Origin: Thiomicrorhabdus sp.
GTDB lineage: Bacteria; Pseudomonadota; Gammaproteobacteria; Thiomicrospirales; Thiomicrospiraceae
Direction of reading: 5' to 3'
Length of the DNA stretch: 7,136 bases
NCBI GenBank assembly: GCA_015488565.1
Contig: WFNQ01000250.1
Span: forward strand, 1-7,136
Each line of letters begins with the position of its first letter. Position 1 is the first letter of the stretch. The position numbers and the translations under genes were made by a program. This document shows, in pieces, positions 1 through 6,379 of the stretch. The notes beneath the pieces are model-generated. The model had not been told where the DNA came from. It ran no database searches and worked only from the letters and a program-made list of their open reading frames with translations.

Positions 1-123
1 ATACAAAAGGCTTAGAGTGTATTTCCACTCCTTAAAAAGGCTTTTAATATGCACCATTTAAAAGAGTAAACACTAATTTAAATTAATGATAAAAAATTCA
101 AACTAACGCTTAATGAAAGCATT

Positions 124-129
124 TATACT
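124..129 (+). promoter_or_regulatory. candidate sigma-70 -10 box for ppsA
   Basis: TATACT matches the TATAAT consensus at five of six positions and would place the transcription start near base 136, giving a leader of about 34 nt. No good -35 hexamer sits 16-18 bp upstream; the nearest partial match, TTCAAA at 97-102, is 21 bp away. The promoter is therefore weak, activator-dependent, or misidentified in this very AT-rich stretch. Confidence 0.3.
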
Positions 130-156
130 TAGTAGATAAAAAATCCCCCCTGTTTT

Positions 157-162
157 AAGGAG
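157..162 (+). promoter_or_regulatory. ribosome binding site of ppsA
   Basis: AAGGAG is a near-perfect Shine-Dalgarno sequence ending 7 nt before the ATG at 170. It fixes that ATG as the ppsA start. A C6 run lies just upstream at 145-150. Confidence 0.85.
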
Positions 163-169
163 CGTTAAT

Positions 170-2635
170 ATGTCTATCTCAAAATCCACCAGCTTTACAT
201 TCATTAAGTTTTTCAATCAAGTCGGTATCGAAGACATTGCTATTGTAGGGGGGAAAAATGCCTCACTTGGGGAAATGTTCCAAGCTTTGGCACCACAGGG
301 CATTCCCGTACCCAATGGATTTGCGATTACGGCGCAGGCGTATAAAGCACACTTAACCGATAATCACCTTTGGGAACCGTTGCATCAAATACTCGACGAC
401 CTCAATGAAGATGATATGGTTGACCTTGCCAATCGAGGTAATCAGGCCAGAACCCTAATTTTTAATGCCCCTCTATCCCCCCAACTTGAACAAGAGATAT
501 TGCAAGCCTATCAACAACTTAAATCGGAATATGTGGATGAGATTAGTTTAGCCATTCGTAGCTCTGCCACGGCAGAAGATTTACCCACGGCCAGCTTTGC
601 AGGTCAACAAGACACTTACTTAAATGTCACCGGAGAGTGCGCTCTGTTAAATGCTTGTAAACGATGTTTCGCCAGCCTTTTTACCGATCGAGCCATTCAC
701 TACCGTATTGACCATGGGTTTGACCATTTTTCAGTCGGTCTTTCCATTGGGGTACAAAAAATGGTGCGTTCCGATCAAGCTTCTTCTGGCGTCATGTTTT
801 CATTAGATACTGAAACAGGGTTTAAAGACGTTGTTTTTATTACAGCGGCCTATGGATTAGGTGAAAACGTTGTGCAAGGTGCGGTAGAACCCGATGAATT
901 TTATGTACACAAGCCCACTTTTGAACAAGGCTATCGTTGTATCTTAAAACGTCATCTAGGCGAGAAAAAAATCAAAATGGTGTATGCCAAAGACACCACA
1001 AAAAGCCCTGTTATTAATATTCCCACCCCCATAAAAGAGCAAATGACATTCTGCTTAACCGACAACGAGGTTCTAACCCTAACAGACTACGCCATTCGAA
1101 TTGAGCAACACTACTCGCAACAAGCGGGTCATAGCAAACCCATGGACATTGAGTGGGCAAAAGACGGTGAAGATGGTCGACTTTATATTGTGCAAGCCCG
1201 ACCCGAAACGGTCACTTCTCAAGCCAGCAACACCATTTTTAAAACCTACTCCATCGAGCCATCACCTGAGACTAAAATTCCTGTACAAGGGCGTTCAGTT
1301 GGACAAAAAATAGCTCAAGGCCAAGCACATGTGATTGAAAGTGTGAACGATATTCATCAATTTAAAGCGGGCGAAGTACTGGTCTCAGATATTACGACAC
1401 CTGATTGGGAACCGATAATGAAGCTGGCTTCGGCCATTGTGACCAATCGAGGCGGGCGAACCTGTCATGCCGCCATCATTGCACGCGAGCTAGGTATTCC
1501 GGCTATTGTCGGTTGTGGCGATGCCACGCTTAAACTGCAAGACAATCCATTTGTGACCGTCTCTTGTGCACAAGGAGAAATTGGAACGGTTTATCTTGGT
1601 AAAGTGCCGTTTAACGTTGTTGAAACGGATTTAAGCCAACTTACCTCCCCTAAAACCGACATGATGATCAATCTTGCCAACCCTGATTTAGCCTTTCAAA
1701 CCAGCTTTTTACCTAATAAAGGGGTGGGATTAGCCCGCATGGAGTTTATTATTAATGAGTCCATCAAAGCACATCCATTGGCTTTACTGCACCCTGAAAA
1801 AATCACGAATACCAAAATACAAAAAAAAATCGCCCAATTAATTCAAAACAGCCCATCAGGACGCGAGTTTTTCATCCAAAAACTCGCCGAAGGTATTGGC
1901 ACAATCACAGCTGCTTTTTATCCCAAACCCGTCATAGTTCGCTTGTCGGACTTTAAATCCAATGAGTACGCCAGCTTGCTCGGAGGTGCGTCGTTTGAAC
2001 CCAAAGAAGAGAACCCAATGATTGGCTTTAGAGGTGCATCGCGTTACAACGCCAAACAGTTCGAACCTGCTTTTGAAATGGAGTGCCAAGCTATCAAAAC
2101 AGTTCGCGAGAAAATGGGATTAACCAACTTAATTATTATGGTCCCCTTTGTTCGCCGTGTGGACGAAGCCAAGCAGGTGATTCATACCTTAGCCAAACAT
2201 GGACTGCACCGCGAGGAAAATGGCCTAAAACTCTATATGATGTGTGAAATACCCAATAATATTTTGCAAATTGATGCCTTTGCCCCCTATTTTGATGGCA
2301 TCTCCATTGGCACCAACGATTTAACGCAACTTGTTCTGGGTGTCGATCGAGACTCTGAACTCGTGGCCAGTGCTTACGATGAGCGAGATGCGGGGGTTAA
2401 AAAAATGATTCAGTGGGCGATCGAGGGCGCGAAACGCAATAAACTACACAGTGGTGTTTGTGGTCAAGCCCCCTCTGATTACCCTGAAATGGCGCAGTTT
2501 TTTGTGGAGCTGGGTGTTGACTCTTTAAGCTTAACGCCCGACAGCCTGTTAAAAACCAGCCAGTTGGTATTAGAGGTTGAAACGCGGATGGCGGCACTAA
2601 AAAACACTAAGGAATCTGTAACTGAACCAGAGTAA
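170..2635 (+). CDS. ppsA: phosphoenolpyruvate synthase (pyruvate, water dikinase)
   Basis: Cytoplasmic gluconeogenic enzyme that converts pyruvate, ATP and water to phosphoenolpyruvate, AMP and phosphate through a phosphohistidine intermediate. Three domains are visible in order. The N-terminal ATP-grasp-like nucleotide domain has GGKNASLGEM at 27-36, IRSSATAEDLPTASFAGQQD at 129-148 and VQARPET at 341-347. The swivelling phosphohistidine domain has GGRTCHAAIIAREL at 428-441, with His433 as the phosphorylated residue. The C-terminal pyruvate/PEP barrel has GFRGASRY at 619-626, GTNDLTQ at 714-720 and SGVCGQAPSD at 761-770, with Cys764 as the expected catalytic acid. Thr431, two residues before the histidine, matches the threonine that PpsR-type regulators phosphorylate in other bacteria, so that control is possible. 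The protein has 821 residues, slightly longer than the roughly 790 typical of the family. Much of the excess is a short N-terminal extension and a C-terminal tail. The tail is encoded where the gene overlaps the convergent regulator gene by 29 bp. All key residues are intact. Pyruvate phosphate dikinase is less likely by length and motif layout. Confidence 0.97.
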   Translation: MSISKSTSFTFIKFFNQVGIEDIAIVGGKNASLGEMFQALAPQGIPVPNGFAITAQAYKAHLTDNHLWEPLHQILDDLNEDDMVDLANRGNQARTLIFNAPLSPQLEQEILQAYQQLKSEYVDEISLAIRSSATAEDLPTASFAGQQDTYLNVTGECALLNACKRCFASLFTDRAIHYRIDHGFDHFSVGLSIGVQKMVRSDQASSGVMFSLDTETGFKDVVFITAAYGLGENVVQGAVEPDEFYVHKPTFEQGYRCILKRHLGEKKIKMVYAKDTTKSPVINIPTPIKEQMTFCLTDNEVLTLTDYAIRIEQHYSQQAGHSKPMDIEWAKDGEDGRLYIVQARPETVTSQASNTIFKTYSIEPSPETKIPVQGRSVGQKIAQGQAHVIESVNDIHQFKAGEVLVSDITTPDWEPIMKLASAIVTNRGGRTCHAAIIARELGIPAIVGCGDATLKLQDNPFVTVSCAQGEIGTVYLGKVPFNVVETDLSQLTSPKTDMMINLANPDLAFQTSFLPNKGVGLARMEFIINESIKAHPLALLHPEKITNTKIQKKIAQLIQNSPSGREFFIQKLAEGIGTITAAFYPKPVIVRLSDFKSNEYASLLGGASFEPKEENPMIGFRGASRYNAKQFEPAFEMECQAIKTVREKMGLTNLIIMVPFVRRVDEAKQVIHTLAKHGLHREENGLKLYMMCEIPNNILQIDAFAPYFDGISIGTNDLTQLVLGVDRDSELVASAYDERDAGVKKMIQWAIEGAKRNKLHSGVCGQAPSDYPEMAQFFVELGVDSLSLTPDSLLKTSQLVLEVETRMAALKNTKESVTEPE

Positions 2636-3755
2636 TATCATCTTGAATCTCTGTGCCATTTGCATAAGATTCAAGCGTCTCCATCACCCCCCCAGCCTCT
2701 TTCGATAAAGTAACGACTTGGTGTAATAATGTTTCCAGTCGTTGTTCACCAAAAATCTCACCAGAGCGTGAGCGCACATCCAACACTCCGTCGGAATACC
2801 CAAAGAAAACATCTCCAGAGTAACATTGAATCGTTTTGGTCGGTGGCATGCAATCAATCAAGCACTCTTTTATCCCTAATGGAATAAACTCTGAAGCGTA
2901 ATGTGAAATTTTTTCCCCCCCCCTAAAGTGTACCAGCGCAGGCATACCACAATTCCAGAAGGTTACTTGATTGGTTTGCACATTCCAATCCACCCAAATG
3001 GCCGCCATAAAGACTTCTGCAGGTAGCTTATAAAATAGTTCTAAATTAATTCGCTCTATGATTCGATCAAGCGACATTCCTTGCTCTGTTTGAATGTAAA
3101 ACAGAGAGCTGACCAAAGGCCCCGCAATTGCTGCAGATAAACCATGCCCTGTAAAGTCACCAATTAATAGATGACGATGCCCATTGGGTGCTAATGCAGA
3201 GAGAACAATATCACCGTTACTGCGTTCAACAGGTGAAATAACGGTCGTCAAATTATCAGCAATAAAACGTTTATCCTCTCTCATGGTTTGCATGATGTAT
3301 TCGATATAATCTTGATCTTTTTTGACCGATGCGTAGCTTTGCTCTAATAAAACATGCGTTTGGTTTAAATCAATATGCGTTTTAATTCGAGCCAGTAGTA
3401 TCGACTCCGAAAAGGGCTTGGTAATGTAGTCTACCGCTCCCAGCTGCAACCCTTTACGCTCGTCTTCAATACTGATTCTTGCCGTTAAAAAAATAATGGG
3501 GATTTTAGCCGTTTCACTGGTCTGTTTTAACACCCGACACGTTTCAAAGCCGTCCATATTTGGCATACTGATGTCCAATAAAATCAGCTCTGGCAATCGT
3601 TCATTTACAGATGCCAAACATGCCTCTCCACTATCAACCACCATTAACTCATAACGAGACTCAATTAAATCCTCTAACAAGCAACGATTAATCAGTTCAT
3701 CATCCACCGCTAAAATGTAGGGGGTTTTGGGTGTTTTTATTCGATTAAGATGCAT
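2607..3755 (-). CDS. response regulator with PP2C/SpoIIE-type serine/threonine phosphatase output
   Basis: A cytoplasmic two-component regulator that acts through protein dephosphorylation, not DNA binding. Residues 12-125 form a CheY-like receiver with acidic Asp18, Asp19 and Glu20, phospho-acceptor Asp61 (LLDISMPNMDGFE), Thr91 and Lys113 (ITKPF). A probable helical linker covers about 126-165. The rest is a PPM/SpoIIE phosphatase domain with metal-binding signatures NGD at 180-182, GDFTGHGLSAAI at 199-210, SDGVLDVRS at 321-329 and QDDITLV at 371-377. In relatives such as Pseudomonas HsbR, phosphorylation of the receiver tunes dephosphorylation of a STAS-type anti-sigma antagonist. At 382 residues this protein lacks the extra C-terminal kinase domain of HsbR, so it is a phosphatase only. 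The start overlaps the kinase gene by 11 bp and has no strong Shine-Dalgarno, which suggests translational coupling. The coding strand has a G9 and a G7 run. The substrate is unknown. Confidence 0.93.
   Translation of the reverse strand: MHLNRIKTPKTPYILAVDDELINRCLLEDLIESRYELMVVDSGEACLASVNERLPELILLDISMPNMDGFETCRVLKQTSETAKIPIIFLTARISIEDERKGLQLGAVDYITKPFSESILLARIKTHIDLNQTHVLLEQSYASVKKDQDYIEYIMQTMREDKRFIADNLTTVISPVERSNGDIVLSALAPNGHRHLLIGDFTGHGLSAAIAGPLVSSLFYIQTEQGMSLDRIIERINLELFYKLPAEVFMAAIWVDWNVQTNQVTFWNCGMPALVHFRGGEKISHYASEFIPLGIKECLIDCMPPTKTIQCYSGDVFFGYSDGVLDVRSRSGEIFGEQRLETLLHQVVTLSKEAGGVMETLESYANGTEIQDDITLVQLQIP
2642..2675 (+). terminator. long hairpin just after the ppsA stop; possible 3'-end signal
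   Basis: CTTGAATCT (2642-2650) and AGATTCAAG (2667-2675) are perfect inverted repeats. Inside them TGTGC (2652-2656) pairs with GCATA (2662-2666) through one G-T wobble, leaving a single bulged C at 2651 and a 5-nt loop. The result is a 14-bp stem that begins 7 nt after the ppsA stop codon. No T-run follows on either strand, so it is not a classical intrinsic terminator. On the ppsA strand the following sequence is C-rich and G-poor (about 2676-2710), which would suit Rho-dependent ending or a 3'-end-stabilising structure. It lies inside the last codons of the convergent regulator gene. Confidence 0.35.
2687..2693 (-). repeat. G7 homopolymer in the regulator gene
   Basis: Seven G on the coding strand fall across codons 355-357 (Gly-Gly-Val), ahead of the final metal-binding QDDIT motif. 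Loss of one base gives an immediate TGA; gain of one gives TGA six codons after the run. It is the shortest of the four G runs in the signalling genes. Confidence 0.85.
2915..2923 (-). repeat. G9 homopolymer in the regulator gene
   Basis: Nine G on the coding strand, followed directly by six A, span codons 278-281 (Arg-Gly-Gly-Glu) in the middle of the phosphatase domain. A one-base loss reads to TAG and a one-base gain to TGA, both within about 21 codons. Either change would leave the receiver intact but remove Asp322 and the Asp372-Asp373 pair needed for metal binding. Confidence 0.9.
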
Positions 3756-6354
3756 TGGTTAACCACGCCTGTTTATCGGTCATTAAAGTAAAACAGACAC
3801 AGGCACCAACAACTCGACTGCCTTTCAAACGATTTTCAACCCAAATACGACCATGGTGCGCATGGATAATCTCTCGACTGATCGCAAGGCCTAATCCTGT
3901 TCCATCGGAAGCGTGGTTATTTTTTTGGCCCTGAACAAAATGCTCAAAAATATTTTTCATCTCAGCCGTGTCAAAACCTTGCCCCTCATCCATAATCGAC
4001 ACTCTTATTTCATGCTCTCCAATCTGTTCGGTTTGAATCAAAATCCCCCCCCCCTCAGGTGAAAAACGAATGGCATTACTAATGAGGTTACTCAACACTT
4101 GCTCTAGTCGAATTCGATCAAAATAAGCCACCCGTGCAAATTCGGAAAAAATAATCTCATTCCCTTTTGTACTCAACAATGATTCTTGCTCGCAAATACA
4201 TCGCGAAATCACCTCATTGACCTCTTGTGTTTGAAAGTGAAACTGCATCAAGCCTGATTCCAATTTGGCGGAATCTAAAACGTCATTTAATAACACCAAT
4301 AAACGCTGTCCACTGCTGTGAATCGTATCAAAATAGCGTTTTAGTTTTTCTTGGTTTAAAGAATCTATACGGGTACTGCCCATTTGAGCATAACCTAAAA
4401 TACCGTGCAAGGGTGTGCGTATTTCATGTGAGATATTCGCTAAAAATTCCGACTTAGCCAAGTTTGCTTGAATCGCCGTCTCTTTTGCCGCCATCGCTTC
4501 GGCTTCCAGCTTTTTGCGTTGTGTAATATCACGAAAGGCAATATGAATAACTGGTTTCCCATAATATTCAATGGAGGTAAGTACCACATCGGACCAAAAC
4601 ATCTCGCCATTTGAACGCTTATTAACCCACTCATAACGATGAAATCCTCTTTCACGACAGATGGCTAACATTCGATTTCCTTTACGATAAGAGAGCTCTC
4701 CATCGGGCTGAAACTTTGGCGCAAACACCCGATTTGGAAATGACAAAAGTTCCTCTTTAGAGGTGTAGCCAAATATTTTTAAGGTGGCTTCATTACAGTT
4801 GACCACATGGCGCCCTTCGGTAATAAAGATACCATCGGCTGATTTTTCAAATACGGTTTGAAACGCCCTTTTTTGCTCTTCCAACGCTTTCATTGAGTCA
4901 TCGACAGCGCGCTGTAACGCTCTATAGCTCAAACGAATCGTTAAGTCTCGAACAAACAAGCTGATCATAGTTTGATTATTATCTGTTACAAACTTAGTAA
5001 CCCCGACTTCCACTAATAAAAGTTGACCATCTTGGCATTTATGACGACTTTCAAAAAAACACCGTTCTTCCATCTCTTCCCAATAAGAGGCATGACAAGG
5101 ATTTTTTTCGTTGCAATTAACATCAATATCCGCATAGTTCATCGCCAGAAACTGCTCTTTAGAGTACCCCATTAACTCAATGGCTTGTGAATTCACATCA
5201 AGGATATTTCCTTGCGTATCTAAGACATAAAAAGCATTGGAACTCTGCTCAAATAACGTCTTATAACGCAATTCTTGCGCTTGCAGCTTAGAAAGTGTTA
5301 CCTGTTTTTCTTGTCGATACTTTAACCAGATGAAAGTCAATGCCGCAAATAATGCACTCAACAATACACCAAAAACAAGGAATATTAAGTGTCCCTCTTC
5401 ACCGTATTCTTTGTATTCGGCAAGATGAGAGACATCTCCCATTACCTCAAAATGCCACGATCGATCTCCAGTTAAAATCAAAAAATCATGCAACCGAAAA
5501 AATTCTACTCCAGAGTACCCTCTCTTGAGCGGGCTCAATTCACCTTGTCCCCCCCCCTCTAACATTTGGCGATTGGCAACTAAATAGGGGCGCTCTTTCA
5601 TCTCCAAATCATACAACTGGTAGTGTAAATTAGGATCTAACCCTGTTTCTCGAATGACTCTTTGCCAAAAAACATCTACTTTTAAAACAAGATTAACGTA
5701 ACCTTGCAATACACCATTTGAATCATAGAGAGGGTGCGACAACACAACGGCAGGACTTGAATTGGGATTTTGAACTAATTGAATGGGCGCGGAAGCGACG
5801 ATATGTCCAGATTGAGCCGCTTGAATTAACCCCTTTTTTTGATATTGGGATGAGTAAATATCCAGTCCAAGCGCTTCTTTATTGCTGTCAAAAGGGTAAA
5901 TATAATTAACCACTGCATACTGTTCTGCAGGAGGAGCTGTAATTAATTCTCCATGACGAATGGACGTAATTTGAAAATGAGTAAACCCCTCTTTTTGAAG
6001 GCGCTGTTCGTATGCGTCTCTCTCCGATGCAGAAACCAATTCTACCCACTGTAGTGACTGAACGGCTTCTCCTGAGCTCATAATTACTTGAGCATACTGT
6101 TCAAACTCCTCTCTCGACACCTGCTCTAAAACGTCAAAAACCGTTGCTAGACTTTTTAGCCTTAACTGCTCTTGTTGTAACTCTCGTTTTAACGTTAAAT
6201 ACGCATCCAAAGCATAACGATCAAAGTGTTCATTTAGGGATTTTAGCTCTTGTTGGTGGAGGTTTTTATGGCGCAAATCAGTGATTAAAAGCCCTACTAA
6301 AAAAATCAGTACGCTAATAAAAATGATCTGTTTAAAACGCGATAAATATGCCAC
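3745..6354 (-). CDS. membrane sensor histidine kinase, CHASE-PAS-PAS-HisKA-HATPase
   Basis: Inner-membrane sensor kinase of 869 residues. TM1 is at about 9-25 and TM2 at about 322-345. They enclose a periplasmic CHASE domain (about 75-230; signatures LQWVELV at 101-107 and ALGLDIY at 161-167), a family known to bind small extracellular ligands. The cytoplasmic part has PAS1 (about 361-475, with Cys414, Cys420, Cys432 and Cys440) and PAS2 (about 493-614, ending in the typical FRDITQRK). HisKA follows with SHEIRTPLHGILGY and phosphorylated His643, then HATPase_c with N-box Asn760, G1 box DEGQGF at 789-794, F-box IFEHF at 802-806 and G2 box GTGLGLA at 818-824. There is no attached receiver; the regulator gene, overlapping by 11 bp, supplies it. 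The start is GTG at 6352-6354; an in-frame TAA at 6370-6372 rules out a longer protein. The coding strand holds a G9 and a G10 run. The ligand is unknown. Confidence 0.95.
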   Translation of the reverse strand: MAYLSRFKQIIFISVLIFLVGLLITDLRHKNLHQQELKSLNEHFDRYALDAYLTLKRELQQEQLRLKSLATVFDVLEQVSREEFEQYAQVIMSSGEAVQSLQWVELVSASERDAYEQRLQKEGFTHFQITSIRHGELITAPPAEQYAVVNYIYPFDSNKEALGLDIYSSQYQKKGLIQAAQSGHIVASAPIQLVQNPNSSPAVVLSHPLYDSNGVLQGYVNLVLKVDVFWQRVIRETGLDPNLHYQLYDLEMKERPYLVANRQMLEGGGQGELSPLKRGYSGVEFFRLHDFLILTGDRSWHFEVMGDVSHLAEYKEYGEEGHLIFLVFGVLLSALFAALTFIWLKYRQEKQVTLSKLQAQELRYKTLFEQSSNAFYVLDTQGNILDVNSQAIELMGYSKEQFLAMNYADIDVNCNEKNPCHASYWEEMEERCFFESRHKCQDGQLLLVEVGVTKFVTDNNQTMISLFVRDLTIRLSYRALQRAVDDSMKALEEQKRAFQTVFEKSADGIFITEGRHVVNCNEATLKIFGYTSKEELLSFPNRVFAPKFQPDGELSYRKGNRMLAICRERGFHRYEWVNKRSNGEMFWSDVVLTSIEYYGKPVIHIAFRDITQRKKLEAEAMAAKETAIQANLAKSEFLANISHEIRTPLHGILGYAQMGSTRIDSLNQEKLKRYFDTIHSSGQRLLVLLNDVLDSAKLESGLMQFHFQTQEVNEVISRCICEQESLLSTKGNEIIFSEFARVAYFDRIRLEQVLSNLISNAIRFSPEGGGILIQTEQIGEHEIRVSIMDEGQGFDTAEMKNIFEHFVQGQKNNHASDGTGLGLAISREIIHAHHGRIWVENRLKGSRVVGACVCFTLMTDKQAWLTNAS
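4045..4054 (-). repeat. G10 homopolymer in the kinase gene
   Basis: Ten G on the coding strand run from the last base of codon 767 through codon 770 (Glu-Gly-Gly-Gly), between the N-box and the G1 box of the ATPase domain. Loss of one base reads gga ttt tga, a stop within three codons; gain of one reaches TGA about a dozen codons later. Either would remove the ATP-binding G1 and G2 boxes and inactivate the kinase. Confidence 0.92.
5549..5557 (-). repeat. G9 homopolymer in the kinase gene
   Basis: Nine G on the coding strand span codons 266-269 (Glu-Gly-Gly-Gly) in the periplasmic segment between CHASE and TM2. A one-base loss reaches TGA at aat tga, and a one-base gain reaches TGA at agg tga, both within about five codons. 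Either product would end before TM2 and lack all signalling domains. Confidence 0.92.
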
Positions 6355-6365
6355 AAAAAAGAGTT

Positions 6366-6371
6366 TCCCTT
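6366..6371 (-). promoter_or_regulatory. probable ribosome binding site of the kinase gene
   Basis: On the coding strand AAGGGA lies 11 nt before the GTG start, separated from it in part by a run of six T. The spacing is longer than ideal and the start codon is GTG, so initiation is probably modest. The site lies in the 25-bp gap after the dbpA stop codon, so translational coupling to dbpA is plausible. Confidence 0.45.
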
Positions 6372-6379
6372 ACGTTAAA

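Larger units (their letters stand above)
1..169. other. AT-rich leader region upstream of ppsA
   Basis: This stretch before ppsA holds no complete gene. It contains a small inverted repeat (GAGTG at 15-19 with CACTC at 26-30), a near-palindrome (TTAAAA at 32-37 with TTTTAA at 42-47), two copies of AAAAGGCTT (5-13 and 35-43), two copies of GATAAAAAAT (88-97 and 135-144), and a C6 run at 145-150. A minus-strand frame starting with ATG at 57 stays open for 19 codons to the window edge. It has no visible Shine-Dalgarno and is too short to call, so a divergent neighbour such as the ppsR gene found beside ppsA in some bacteria can be neither shown nor excluded. No Cra-like operator was recognised. 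Confidence 0.5.

Noticed and set aside
15..47. Intrinsic terminator of an upstream gene
   Set aside because: The GAGTG/CACTC stem is only 5 bp and AT-rich pairing follows without a clear GC stem plus T-run; no coding 3' end can be assigned to its left.
1856..2597. Minus-strand open frames of 77 and 66 codons inside ppsA
   Set aside because: They lie opposite conserved PEP-synthase barrel codons and show no domain or ribosome binding site; they are shadows.
170..2635. Pyruvate phosphate dikinase instead of PEP synthase
   Set aside because: Length, the GGRTCHAAIIAREL histidine motif and the SGVCGQAPSD C-terminal motif fit PpsA better.
4227..5909. Several short plus-strand and one minus-strand open frames inside the kinase gene
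   Set aside because: All overlap confidently assigned PAS, HisKA or CHASE codons in another frame, with low-complexity or patternless translations.
3745..6354. Hybrid histidine kinase with its own receiver
   Set aside because: The protein ends about 45 residues after the G2 box; the receiver is in the separate overlapping gene.
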